Shown here: positions 22,936 to 33,593 of the stretch, in pieces
Position numbering within the stretch: the stretch's first letter is position 1
How the letters are laid out: every line of letters starts with the position of its first letter
NCBI GenBank assembly: GCA_022539475.1
Contig: VCMS01000002.1
Coordinates: forward strand, 460,672-524,671
Source: Gracilaria domingensis
Taxonomy: Eukaryota > Rhodophyta > Florideophyceae > Gracilariales > Gracilariaceae
DNA length: 64,000 nucleotides
Direction: 5' to 3'
Translations under genes and position numbers: made by a program
Notes under the pieces: model-generated
Told to the model about the DNA's origin: nothing
The model's database searches: none
What the model saw: only the letters and a program-made list of their open reading frames with translations

Positions 22936-23000
22936 CCGTCGTACTTTTTTCCGCCCTCGCACTTCGTAGTGAGTGCGAGGGCGGAAAAACGTACGATGGA
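22936..23000. repeat. Long inverted repeat (hairpin)
   Basis: CGTAC, a T/A run, then CCGCCCTCGCACT pairs with AGTGCGAGGGCGG, an A run and GTACG around a short loop at about 22,967. The stem is about 25 bp. It could be a cruciform or the fused ends of an element. Confidence 0.6.
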
Positions 23001-23364
23001 GCGGAGTAGAACGCGAGGATGGCACGGATCACGACGGTAACGCTAGGTCGGACGTCGGAGGCGCGGCGGCGGCGGCGGAGGGAAGAGATTTATTTTTCTG
23101 TGCGAGATTAGACAGGTGTACAGCGTACAACGTTGCGAAACCATAGGTTTATAACCAGTGGTAGATAATACGAGAAGTACACCCTTGTGTTGAGGTCGAC
23201 GTGTACCTACGTTCCTTTTTGAACGAAAGCACGTGATTTAAACTCAAAATATATTCTCTGTTCTGAGCAAGACGTCGATATTGACTGTCGCTCGACCTCC
23301 TTCTCCCTTCGGACGCCCTTCCCTTGCAGTCTTTGTCGTCGTTTCTCGTTCATTTCTTCTTCCC

Positions 23365-25003
23365 ATGGTCTACTACTGTACACATAAGAAGCGTGGGTGC
23401 CCCTTCGTTACTCGCCGAGGAGTCTTATCTCTTCAACAGCATGTCAACCATTGCCCGTTTCGTCTGAAAGCAGCGCTGGAAGACGACAATAGCCGGGTCA
23501 TTCGGAGAAGCAAGCGTCTCAAGCTTTCCGCGCCCGCGCCCGCATCTTCCGAAACGGTCACTGCCCCTTGTCGCCTTCCCGAGCCTCCAGTGTCCGAGGA
23601 CATCGTCGACCCCACTCCGTGCGCCCCTCCCATTTCGGACACTTCGCATTGTGTTTCTCCTTCCCCAGGTCCCGCGTCATTAGAGCGAGAACACGGAAGC
23701 AGTTCCCGCCCAGTGCCTTCTGAGGAGGCCCTTGGTGATTTGCATATGGATTATCTCACGGTTTGTCTGGCTTCAGTAGCTTCCAACCTTGGTCATAGTG
23801 AGGCGGACGAGCTAATTGGGCTACTTCGGGACCCGCGATTCTCGCAAAAGCGATTCAACGAGACCATAACAAGTTCCAAGCGCTGTACAGAACTGAAGAA
23901 CGCCATTTTCGAACGATACGCCTCAAAGGACGGTTTCAATCGCAGAACTGTCTCGCCAGAAGGATGTAAGTTCAGCGCCACCCTCTACACGAGAGACCCC
24001 GTTCAGACACTTGTGAAACAGCTCTAGTTGGCTAACAACGAAAACACATTCTTCCACCCCATACCTCAGACCCACTCCACGAAAATATCTCACCCCATGT
24101 CCGGCTCTCTCGCAAGAGACGCCACCTCAAAACTTAAGGAAATGGTCATGGGCTCTTTGGATAGCAGAATAGTGTGGTACTCCCAAGAAATAAGCTACAG
24201 TGAATCTTTCGTAGGTCTTCTGCAGGTATACACCGATAAGTCTTCAACAACTCTAAAGCAAACATCGGTTACCCCCTATCCTCTTCACCTCATATTTCTC
24301 AACTTCTCCGACGAGCTACGCCGTAAGTGCATCCGTGATGACCTCACAGTAGTGGCATACTTCCCTACCACACTGATCAAGGTTTCCGCATCTGAAGCAG
24401 ACGCAATGACATTCGTTTCTAGCAAGTCTCTACGCGAGTCCAGGATGCAAATCCTTCAAGAATCTCTTCGTCACGTCCTGGAGCCCATTCTAAATCTCAC
24501 GCAGAAAGTTTTCAGTTCATCGGCGAAGACAAACTAAGTCGAGTGTGCCATCCTCTGCAAGTTTTCGTGCGGATACTTTTGAGGCTAAAGACATTCTGTT
24601 AACTCCTCACGGGACCAAAACGGGGAGCTCCTGTCATAGATTCGAGGCCCCTCCCTCATCTTTATGCAGTAGTATTCTTACTTCATTCACTGGACCCTCT
24701 CAAGACCAAACCAAAAGCGTTAGAGATACATACTCAGTTATTCTAGAATATGCAAAGAAAGACGAGGCAGGAAGAAGTATATGTCTTGCGAGGGAGAGTA
24801 TATCTCAGGCGGTACTCTCAAGCGTTCTGATTACACATCTCTTATTCCGTCGTTCATCGAAACCCCCTTGACGGTAGGATTGATCCAGAGGTTGTTTCTA
24901 TGCAGTCTGTTGGGAACAAGGAGAGCTCTCTTCGAACAGTTACGCAACTTGCATCCAGACAAATTGAAGCTGATTAATACTCCAGAAATCGAAAACCTCT
25001 AGT
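23365..25003 (+). pseudogene. Plavaka-like (KDZ/CACTA-group) transposase remnant
   Basis: The N-terminus MVYYCTHKKRGCPF continues to QQHVNHCPFR, a CxnC-HxnC zinc-finger-like motif as found at the start of Plavaka transposases. After a proline/serine-rich linker and one in-frame TAG (24,025-24,027) come LLQVYTDKSSTTL, YPLHLIFLNFSDELRRK and LTVVAYFPTTL. These match the Plavaka core (IxYSDKT, YPVYLTIGNxxKxxRRK, xxLLAYLPT) with the catalytic aspartate in YTDKS. Downstream (24,540-25,003) the frame breaks several times but QVFVRILLRL and TLKRSDYTSLIPSFIET continue in shifted frames. The likeness to Plavaka is by eye and rests on motif order. Confidence 0.55.
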
Positions 25004-25009
25004 CAGAGA

Positions 25010-26620
25010 CGCTACTCACCGCAATAGAATCATCCACGTCACGTTTATTTCGAACGATACGTACTCAAATCAGCAACTTTACAAACGCAAATCTATCCCC
25101 AATGCAATGCAACTTTTTTGCCAAAGGTTTACATATAGATTTGTCCACGTCGAAGAAAGACAGGTCACTGAATGGAACCTTCAAAAAGGCAGATCTCCTT
25201 TGAATGATGGAGGCCAAAGCATACAAAAACCTTGACATGGTTTTCCTTTCGCAAAGGAATTCTTTGAAATCTGATAGGGAGCGCAGGACAGGGCTTCAAT
25301 CAAAACAGTTTTCTCTCAGTACTCGGGCGTCGCTTGGACTAGTTATAGGTGCAATCGTGGCGCATGATGTAATGAAAACTCTATTTCGTCCCTTCGGTGG
25401 CAGATTGAAGCCTTTAACGCTCCTCGACAAAGTCGTGGGCAGGAATTCAAAGCTCTAGAACTGGGAGTCTGAGGTTCTATCTCGACTCTGAACAGAAGAA
25501 AAACTAACACCATTGGCAGCCTTTTACGGCATCTCCGCAACACGTCGATTAATGTCTTCTCTTGTATTGTTGGTGACAGGCTTTGTTAACGGAAGGTGAA
25601 GCGATACGATTTCAAAATTGGAACGATAATCATGTGCTACCAGCTCAAGCACACAGGGCTGAACGGTTTTCATGCCTACCATCTGTTTTGCTTTCCGCGA
25701 CGACTCTCGTCTCCATTCTGTTTCATAGAGTTTTATACTGAATGAATTTAGCATATAAGAGCTGCTACAAATCCCGTTCTCTAAACCTCTGAAAATCATG
25801 TAGTAGTTAGCCTATCAGGACTCCATTTAGTTATTTATGGTGTTTCGCAGAGAGCTCGCTCTATTACCCCTATAAATCCGGTATTATATGGTCGTTGGAG
25901 GCCTTCATCGCTGTTTGTCAGACCGTCACAACGAACAAATTAGATTCAGATATATACATTGAACGCTAGAGCGGAAGCGCTCATGCTATTAGATAATACC
26001 TTATCTTCATCATCGGTAGAATTTGTATCTTCACGGGAAAAAGTGGTGCCGAGTATTTAAGTAGCTACATACTGTCGTCACTCTGTTTTTTTATGCATCT
26101 CATCCCTGCGCATTACCACTTTTGTGCGTGAGGGTGTTGGCACGCTTTGGTGGTACGTCTCTTCGCCACTTTGATCAGTTTAAATAGTGTAGTGTGTCAG
26201 AAACTACACAAATTGTAACAAGGCCGCGTATTATGTTACTGGTTGAGCATCAATTGGATGAAAAAACTAGTTGATTTATCTCAAAAAGATCTGTACTGAG
26301 CTCGCAACAAAATCGTTGCAAGGAATGCAACCGATTGTGTTTTAGGAGGTATCAAAACGCTACAGAATGGCCCCAAAAAGTTCCTTCTAGCAAAGAGTTT
26401 TGGTGGACGTAGATTTATGCGAACAATGGTAGCGCTCTCCATTCATGCGTTTTGAAGCGCTCCTAATACTCAAGATATACTCTAATTAATGTACAGCTTC
26501 TTGCCATCCCGCCAATCCACGTAGACAGCGGTGCCAACGTGTTCGCGGGCGGGTGCATGGTAATGAGTGCAAGAAGTGTTGAGGAAGGGGTTTTGGGAGG
26601 TCTCGGCATGGTGCCAAAAT
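25010..26620. other. No recognisable gene
   Basis: Short frames at 25,204-25,458 (+) and 25,524-25,799 (-) may be the decayed end of the Plavaka-like element but show no motif. The remainder is AT-rich and unassigned. Confidence 0.35.
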
Positions 26621-26630
26621 GTGACCAGAA

Positions 26631-26928
26631 CGTGCCCGCCGGCGTGGGGGGGATCGGTTGTGTTAGGGCGGCTACCCTAACACAACCGCACCCCCCCGTC
26701 CGCGGGCACGTTTTGGCCGGTTTTTTAAAAAATGTGCTTTTTTATGCCCGCGGGTGGGGGGGTCCGTTCGTGTTAGGGTAGCTACCCTAACACGAACGGA
26801 CCCCCCCGCCCGCGGGCACGTTTTGGACGATTTTTTCAAAAATATGCGATTTCATGCCCGCGGGCGGGGGGGTCCGGTCGTGTTAGGGTACCTACCCTAA
26901 CAAGACCGACCCCCCCCCGCCCGCGGGC
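26631..26928. repeat. Three tandem near-perfect hairpins with telomere-like cores
   Basis: Three palindromes of 74-78 bp (26,631-26,708; 26,745-26,818; 26,855-26,928) repeat at 110-114 bp spacing. Each has arms beginning TGCCCGCGGG, a G7-type run, a TCCGTTCG-like segment and a centre GTTAGGGTAGCTACCCTAAC (copy 2), so each carries one TTAGGG and one CCCTAA unit head to head. Spacers share CGTTTTGGnCGnTTTTTT. Stems are nearly perfect, with a few compensating or single differences between copies. Confidence 0.85.
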
Positions 26929-27142
26929 TCGTTTTCGCCTCATTCTGGTAGCGTCCACAGATCTCCTAAGACACACACCGCACGCAACGCCAGCCAAAAC
27001 GTAGCGCATGCTGTTCGAGCTGGAGCGCCTCGCTGACGCGCGCGAGGGCGCGCGTTCCCGTGCGCGGCACACTCGGCGCGCGGCTGTCTCGCGCCGCAGA
27101 GCTGTGCACCGTCGATGTGCCGTGCATTCATCGACGGCACTC

Positions 27143-28653
27143 ATGCAGCACGTCTACGACGGCATCGCCGTCGGAAACCGCTACAACAAGAAGGAGCACC
27201 ACGCGCTCGCCCGCGTGCGCGACTCCGTCCTGCATTCCCACCGCCTTTCCAGCCGCCCCTGCAAGCGCAACTTCGCCGCCGACCTGCGCGTCGACCATCT
27301 CGAGCTCGTCGAGTTTGCATGGATGCACGACGACAGTCTCATCATCGCGTGCAGACGCCTGCACAAGCCGTCCACTGCGCACCACAATCGCCTGGTGCTT
27401 TCCACTGATATCATCTGCTACGAACTGCTGCCACCGCACCAGCCGCTCACGTCACCGCTGCTCACCATCGTGCTTCGCGAGCGCCCCACCTTGTGCCACT
27501 TTTGTGGTGAGCGAGGAATTGAGCCGTGCGCTTGTCCGCCGTCCTTCAAGAACAGGGCGCCGGCGCACGCCGAGCACACCTTCTTGTACAAGTCATCCGA
27601 CTTGGGGCTGCACCGCCCGCCGAGCTCTGAACGTCTCATTGAGGCGTGGTTGTCGCTGTGTAAGCGGCTGTTCACCTTTGCTCAGAGCGGCTCGTTTTTC
27701 GTCGAAATGTACCGCCACTTACCAAACGCGCGCACCAAACTGTTCCACAGCCCTCCAAACCCAATCCCGTACCAGTTTGAGTGTGGCAACCGCTCGGAAA
27801 CGATGCAGCTGCTCAGCCTGTACGTACGACGCGTACAACTTTGTCAGAAACTGTTGACGGCAGAATCCAGACTACACAATGCTCAACAACATTGGGTACA
27901 ATAGGCAGACAAGCCGTCACAAAACGCGACGCTTGACGAAGACCATCTTGTACCGGCGGGCAACGCAGCAAACGCACCGTACAGCCACGCGGACACACAC
28001 GGCGTTGTTCCTTCGATGGCGGACCACCAGTTGGAACAGCAGTTTCTGATACAGCTCGAAGCGGACGCGCTGCTGGTAAGGCTATCGGACGATGGCAGCA
28101 GTCCAAGCCCGAGCACGACAGTGACAGGCAATTCGCTTACGTCATCCATACATGATGTGGGCGCTCGCGCGAACAACATCGAAACAGACGTCAGCAGCGC
28201 CTTGCTGGAGGCATTGACGCCGCCGATAACTGCCAGCGATATTGTGGCATCGACAGAGAATGAGGGCGCGCAGGCGCTGCAGTGGAACCATGAGACAACG
28301 GCCACGACGGCGACAACGACTAGTGCTGCTGTGGGCGTGGGCGTGAAGGCGGCGGGGGTGGCGGGCGAGGGCGGTGATGGGAACGCGTCACGGACAATGA
28401 CGACGGACAAGGAGGTGAGATGGTACATCACGTGCGACGCGCACAACGTGCCCGCTTGTCGCAAGTGCGGACACCGTTTCCAGAAGCGAGGCAACCTGAT
28501 CCGGCATATTCAGGCGGTGCTTCTCAGCTGAAGCCGTTCGTTTGCACGTTTTGCTCGGCGAGATTCGGGTACAAGACGCACCTCAAGCGACATCAACAAA
28601 AGCACAACCGATCGGCGCACAAGGATGTGACGTTGTTTCAGGTGCACGCGTGA
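27143..28653 (+). pseudogene. C2H2 zinc-finger protein, disrupted
   Basis: A GC-rich gene with two C2H2 fingers at its C-terminus: CRKCGHRFQKRGNLIRH and FVCTFCSARFGYKTHLKRH. The N-terminal domain (MQHVYDGIAVGNRYNKKEHH through LHNAQQHWVQ) contains a small cysteine cluster, CHFCGERGIEPCAC. The start at 27,143 is chosen because the preceding codons are arginine-rich low-complexity sequence. The frame is interrupted once by TAG (27,902-27,904), reading on in the same frame to the first finger. A frame change at about 28,515-28,530 lies between the fingers, where a normal linker would follow. Few disruptions point to a recent pseudogene, or to sequence errors. Likely role of the parent: nuclear sequence-specific DNA binding. 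Confidence 0.6.
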
Positions 28654-28659
28654 GAGGTT

Positions 28660-29335
28660 TTTACTGGTAGAGAGGCTTGTTCAGCCCCTTTCTTTGCGTT
28701 TAAACTAACTTGGAGCTTTTGTTTAGGAAGGGACTGGCGGGGGGCGGCGATCTAATTTCACGGCGCTGCGCGCACGCGTCAGCTCGCGCTGTCTTCGAAC
28801 ACGCGCGGGCTGTGGGCACTGGCTGCGCAGTGCGCCTGCTTTGCTAACGGGGCGGGAGGGGGGCGCCGGGGTGAGAGTGTTACCGTAAGAAATTGCGCGT
28901 GAAACACACGCGAGGCGGTACCAACGGTACGCTTGCAAGCGCCGCTGTGGTAGGCTGTTGGCAAGCTGGCGCGCGGGGCGACAAGTAAGTTGATCTGAGA
29001 AGCAGTTGCAGTTGCGGCGGGCGCCACGTTGCTGACGGCGGCATCTGGAGATGATGGCATGATGCGTCAAACAGGTCGGCGCGGGGCGCGGTTGTTGGCA
29101 CATCCATGCGCACATGGTGTCAAGCGGCGCGCGCGTGGAAAGCGCTGCGCGCGGCGCGCGTTGCGGCGCGCAGAATACAGAGCATGCACGAGTACGTCGT
29201 TGGTTCCACCGCGCGTTGAATTGAGCGCGAAGGCGCTCACTCGAGAGGTGGCGGCGGCGGCGCGCGCGTGACGGTGACCTCAGGCCGACGGGCATGAACT
29301 GCGCGTCGCGGCTGCGGGCGCTCTATGAATGACTG
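28660..29335. other. GC-rich stretch without a supported gene
   Basis: Open frames here are arginine/alanine-rich on both strands and overlap one another, as expected from high GC. No domain was recognised. Confidence 0.4.
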
Positions 29336-29377
29336 GCAAAGTACAGCCGCGCCCATTGACTGTCCAGCGGCCACGCG

Positions 29378-30226
29378 CTACTCGCTGCCGCGCACGCCGC
29401 TCGCGCTGTAGCGCCCGGCGCGCACGTCCACGCGCGCGCCCGTGCGCTCGTCGAAGAAGCGGTGGCGCCGCCAGCCCAGAGCGAAGCCCGTCGCCAGCAG
29501 CCACGCTGCGGGCGGTGCCATCAGGAAGCGGATGTACGTGCTGCGCGCGTCGCGCCGCAGCACGGCGTGCGCGCGCAGCACCAGCTCCGCGGCCACCGTG
29601 CGCGGCTCCTCCGCCAGCAAGTTGAAGACGCGCCGCGCCGCCGGCTCGCGGTTCTCGCCCAGCAGCAGCTCCGTCAGCACCATGCCCGGCGACAGACAGT
29701 GGAAGCGGCACCAGCCGCGCGCGCACTTCTTGTTGAGCCACTTGACCAGCTGCGGCACTCTACGTTTCGTCGCGCCGTACGCCGCGTACGTCGCCGTCGC
29801 GTTGCCAATCGTGCCGCTGCCGTCCGTCACAAACAGGCGAACGCGCCGCTGCTGCGCGTCCGCAATGCGCATCGCCTCCTGCGCGCACAGCAGCTACCCC
29901 AGCAGGTTGGTGTTCACCACGCGGCGCAGGTCGTCCACGTGCGCGTCGCGCAGCGCCGCGCGCTTGCCCACCGTGCCGTCGTTGCAGATGAACGCGTCCA
30001 CCGACGGCAGGTGCTGGCGCATAAAGCGCCCCAGCTGGGCCACCTGCTGCTCGTCGCTCACGTCCGCCACGCAGCCGAACACCGCCGCGCCCGGGTTCTC
30101 CGCGCGCGTGGCCAGTTTTATCAAGGTCTCCCGGAAGCGCTCGCATTCCTCCGCCTCCGCCTCCTCGCGCGTCATTCCATCGCCGTTACCCTCCCAATCC
30201 CCGCGCGTCGAGTATGGCGGGCATGA
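29378..30226 (-). pseudogene. NYC1/NOL-like short-chain dehydrogenase, N-truncated
   Basis: The minus strand encodes CVADVSDEQQVAQL, DAFICNDGTVGKRA (normally an NNAG-type motif), a stop after VVNTNLLG, then VTDGSGTIGNATATYAAYGA (the SDR Ser and Tyr-x-x-x-Lys region, YGATK). SPGMVLTELLL and the C-terminal block TYIRFLMAPPAAWLLATGFA follow. The GMVLTxLL plus TYIRFLT block is characteristic of the chlorophyll(ide) b reductase family (NYC1/NOL). The nucleotide-binding glycine motif at the N-terminus is missing upstream of 30,175, and one TAG lies at about 29,895. It is therefore a truncated copy. A further possible coding fragment of unknown identity lies upstream at 30,260-30,500 (-). Confidence 0.6.
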
Positions 30227-30549
30227 GCGCGCCCAGCACGGCGGCGCGAAACGGCGACTCGTCGCGATGGCTCAGCTACACGAAAAGCGACAGCGCGACG
30301 AGCGCCTACTCGGCGGCAGTGCGCATGGGCGGCGAGGGCGCCAGCGCGCGCGCGCGCTGAAGGAGAAGCGCGGGGCGGCTGTGGGGTCGGCCAGCGGCAG
30401 CGACGGGATGCGCAGCGCTAGGTCGAACAGCGCGGTGCAGCCGATGGCGCGCAGCGCGTCGCGGAAGAGCGGCGCGACTTCGGTGCAGGCACCCACCGCA
30501 CGCGGCAGCGGACGGCGTAGAGAGCGTTGTGACCAGCGCCGGTAGCAGG

Positions 30550-30890
30550 CGTGCCAGGACGTGAGCTGAGAAGAGTAGCGAAATAGAAATAAATGACGTG
30601 AAACTGGTTCAAATCATAATTGCGTCGTATCATCTGGGTCCGATGGAGACCATATTTTGTCATCATTATCTCTGACGCTAAATTTTGTACCAATAACGAT
30701 CCATAGAATACAATACGGCAATGCATCCAAATGGCCACTGTACTGTACACGCCCATTATGCGGCCAATTAAATTTATTTTGGAAATAACTACGGCCACTA
30801 ATCGGCCATTTATAGCCCGAAATTGATGTTCATAGTGGCGTAGTCTTGGAGAGAGCTAAGGAGCGCGCGTGATGCCCCGTTGGTTGGTTG
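30550..30890. other. AT-rich spacer
   Basis: An abrupt drop in GC between two gene fragments. No motif or gene was seen. Confidence 0.35.
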
Positions 30891-30949
30891 GTTCATCCAG
30901 CGTACACGCCCATTCAGGCCGATGTCACTCCCGCGGCCGAGCATTCTTC

Positions 30950-31171
30950 CATGCCTCCGGACCCTACTGCCAGGGTTACGAGGTTTCGTAACTTAGGCAG
31001 GTGCAATTACCTGGGGTATGCCGAGATTCTTGAAAGTGTTCACTCGTCCGTCACCGATGTCTTGGATCAGTTTGGTGTCGCTTCGTGCAGTGTGTATGTG
31101 TCTACGGGGCGCTCTGAGCTTGTACGCAAGCTAGAGCGAACGGTCGCCAAAGATTTCGGTAAAAAAGGTGC
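30950..31171 (+). pseudogene. Serine palmitoyltransferase LCB2-like fragment
   Basis: NLGRCNYLGYAEI, LDQFGVASCSVYVSTG and ELVRKLERTVAKDFGKKGA match, in order, the conserved NLGSYNYLGFA, KYGVSTCSxRxxxG and HxELExxVAxFxGKxxA blocks near the N-terminus of the LCB2 subunit. That enzyme condenses serine and palmitoyl-CoA at the ER as the first step of sphingolipid synthesis. Only about 75 codons remain. The histidine after the glycine block is lost and the catalytic PLP lysine region is absent. Coding likeness stops at the edge of the inverted repeat at 31,172. Confidence 0.5.
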
Positions 31172-31230
31172 CAACACCACGTTCTCCTCCTCAGTTGGTA
31201 GTACCAACTGAGGAGGAGAACGTGGTGTTG
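31172..31230. repeat. Perfect 29-bp inverted repeat with a 1-nt centre
   Basis: CAACACCACGTTCTCCTCC onward (31,172-31,200) is the exact complement of 31,202-31,230 around a single G. The right arm is the beginning of the epimerase fragment. The left arm is an inverted copy of it joined to the LCB2 fragment. Confidence 0.9.
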
Positions 31231-31587
31231 AAGGAATTATCTAACCGAATTAAAAGGATGGGAATGCAGGTTGGAGTTGCGTTGCGCCCGAATACGTCTA
31301 TAAAGGTCGTAGAAGCACTTATGAAGGAAGGAGTTGTAGATATGTTATTGTTGTTGACGGTGGAGCCAGGGTTTGGAGGACAGACGTTTATGGAGGGTGT
31401 TCTTGATAAGGTGCCACACGCAAGGGAGTTGTACCCAAGAATAGGGATACAGGTGGATGGGGGTATTGGACTGAGTACTGTGAAAGAAGTAGTGAAGGCC
31501 GGTGCAAACATTTTAGTTGCAGGATCTGCAATCTTTGGCTTGAGTTACCCAGCTCATGTCATAGCTGGTTTTCGAAAGGTTGGTTAA
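31202..31587 (+). pseudogene. Ribulose-phosphate 3-epimerase, C-terminal half
   Basis: The open frame reads MGMQVGVALRPNTSIKVVE, LLTVEPGFGGQTFME, IGIQVDGGIGLSTVKEVV and GANILVAGSAIF. These are the second half of the TIM barrel of ribulose-5-phosphate 3-epimerase, including the phosphate loop (VEPGFGGQ) and the catalytic aspartate of VDGG. The normal C-terminus is present (FRKVG, stop). The first half, with the metal-binding histidines and the first catalytic aspartate, is missing; the sequence begins abruptly at the inverted repeat. The parent enzyme interconverts ribulose- and xylulose-5-phosphate in the pentose phosphate and Calvin cycles. The fragment is undisturbed in frame, so its truncation may be recent. 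Confidence 0.75.
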
Positions 31588-31659
31588 AGATAGTAGCATA
31601 AAATTATTGTTTATTACATTGTTACCTTTACGTTTTATCACAACTATATTCTCCTTCTG

Positions 31660-31995
31660 CATTGCAGATGTATTTCTCTTGTATCACAACCGGGAAAAGA
31701 TGTCAGAGAACATCAATATATCCCCAGTGGACGCTGAGAGGGAGGATGAACTACTCTACGTGCTATCATTGTTACCCATCCGGTGTCGAGTGGTGACATA
31801 TTCTTTTTTTGTCACAACCCGCACAGGATGTGACGGAAGAAGAAGATGCCCCCAGTCGAGGCAGAGGGTGAGCTACTCTAAGTACAATCACTAGTCCCTA
31901 GCTTGCCTCCACTGGCAATATCTTCCTGTTTTGCTATAACCATCGAGTGAGGTTATGGCGGAAGAGAAAAATATCGCAGGTCGAGGCGAGGTGGG
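31660..31995 (+). repeat. Degenerate tandem repeat after the epimerase fragment
   Basis: Three loose copies of a unit of about 120-140 bp share TCACAACCnG, GATGT(C/G)A, CCCCAGT and GAGCTACTCTAnGT words (starting near 31,685, 31,818 and 31,935). They follow the stop codon of the epimerase fragment and carry no gene. Confidence 0.4.
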
Positions 31996-32227
31996 TGGGG
32001 ATTATGTGAGAGCGAAAGAGGGGACAGAGGGGTGGCGCTTAAATAGTGGAAGGTGCGGAGGTGTACAGTAGATGTTTTGGCGGGAAATGGGATGAGGGAA
32101 ACAGGGACAATCATGGTGCTGGATATAGCCCGTGTGGTTGGACAGTGGGGGTGGACAGCACAGTTTAGCTCGATTGCACTGTATCGCAGCGGAAACTTCG
32201 ATCCAACTACTACTTCTTCTTCTGAAG

Positions 32228-33261
32228 ATGTCGAACGGATACGTGAAGGATGAGGAGCTGTTGGCGCTGTTGGAGGGGAAGGAGGTACCGCCGACGCCGT
32301 CACCAAAGCGGGAAGAGGACGTGATTACGGCGGCTGGTCGCATGTCGCAGAAGAAGGAAGTGGTCGATGAATGAAAGAAGTGTGAGGCGAGGAGAGGGGA
32401 TGGTGATGAGGTGGAGAAGGGTGTAGAATTGGAGGTGGAAGGGGTCGCAATGGAGAGAAAGAGTGCGGTGCATCTGAGTCAGTTAGAGGTTGGAGACCAG
32501 ATAGAGAGTGGAAGCGGAGAGGGTGACAGGGAGATGCGGTTTGTGGGGGAGATGAAGGCGAGGGTGGGGATGTTAGGGTTGGTGATGAAGGAGCAACTGG
32601 ACGATGGAATTGTGGAGATTGTAACGGAAATGGGCGGTGTGGTGCTGAGTGGGAGTGGTAGTGGTGTTTCGGTTGAGGCGATTTCGAGCCTGCGGAATTC
32701 GTTGTCGGTATTGGGAGTGGAGATGAGAAATCATGTGTATGGGATAGTGGAGTGTTCGGGAAGGGAGGTTGGAGAGTTGCGGGAGGAGAATAGGGTTCTG
32801 AACGAGAGGTTGGACGTGCTGGAGAAGGAGGTGAAGGAGCTGGGCAAGAGGCAAAGATTGGTGGAAGAGGAGACGGTGAAAGGAGGTGTGGAGGGAAAGA
32901 CGGAGAAGGGAAGTGTGGGAAGGGTGGCGGTGCAGAAGGGGTCCCCTGTGACACCGAAGACAAAGGGTGGTGGGGTTGGGGATGGGAAGAGCCGTCTGAA
33001 GAAGAGGCGTAAGGAGATGAAGAAGGTGGTGGAGGAGGTGCCGCGGGAGGGAGTCGGAGCTCCGGTGGTGACTGGGTTTAGGAGTGCGGCGGAGGTAGCG
33101 CGGACTGCGAAGGGGGTTCTGAGGGGACAGGAGGAGAGAAGGATGGGAGGGATGTGAAGCCGTTTTGGGCGAGGCGGGTATACGAGAAGGGGGAGGGTTG
33201 TCCACCTGACTTCTACAAAATGACGTTTGCGGAGACGGAGAGGGAGGATGCGAACGCGTGA
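32228..33261 (+). pseudogene. Unrecognised coiled-coil protein, disrupted
   Basis: Not recognised. One frame runs from MSNGYVKDEELLALLEGKEV (32,228) through an in-frame TGA (32,372-32,374) to 33,157. It includes a clear coiled coil (REVGELREENRVLNERLDVL, about residues 175-215), a basic tail KSRLKKRRKEMKKVV, and then after a +1 shift at about 33,155 DVKPFWARRVYEKGEGCPPD and FYKMTFAETE with a stop at 33,259-33,261. The G-rich sense strand is strongly purine-biased. A TE-encoded or host nuclear protein are both possible. Only two disruptions are visible. Confidence 0.45.
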
Positions 33262-33593
33262 TGGGCGAGAAATGGGTAAAGAGCGGGGGTGGTGTGGACT
33301 GGGAAGAAGTGATGGGATGATTGAGGTGGGATGAGTTGCGATTGGCATTGCAACAAAAAAAATGGAAACGCAAACTAGCACGAATGCAGTTTTGAGAGAG
33401 GGTCGCGGAAAAGAGTGAATGGGGTGGTGCGGCGAAGTAGAACCTCTACAAAAACTAGGCGACCCAGGAACTAAACTGCGCGAAATGGAATTTAATATTC
33501 CAAAATTTCTTAATTTTTTGAGTGCCAGCCTCTGCTACCCCCTCGCGCGCCCCAAATAGCCCCAAAACTAGCTTAGTTTCCAAAGCGAACAGA

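Noticed and set aside
26836-27144. Minus-strand frame over the hairpins
   Set aside because: It depends on palindromic repeat sequence and arginine codons; no support.
27060-27857. Alternative 265-codon frame over the zinc-finger gene
   Set aside because: Serine/threonine/cysteine/arginine-rich shadow; the other frame holds the conserved cysteine motif and leads in phase to the first zinc finger.
30260-30500. Possible fragment of an armadillo-type protein (VAPLFRDALRAIGCTALFDL) on the minus strand
   Set aside because: It looks coding, but I could not match it to a family and it is short and interrupted. Mentioned only in the neighbouring entry.
29442-30545. Long plus-strand frames (up to 367 codons) opposite the NYC1-like copy
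   Set aside because: Arginine/serine/alanine-rich composition and overlap with a homologous minus-strand gene mark them as antisense shadows of GC-rich DNA.
32325-33381. Minus-strand frames of 212-266 codons
   Set aside because: Proline/histidine/serine-rich shadows of the purine-rich coiled-coil gene on the other strand.
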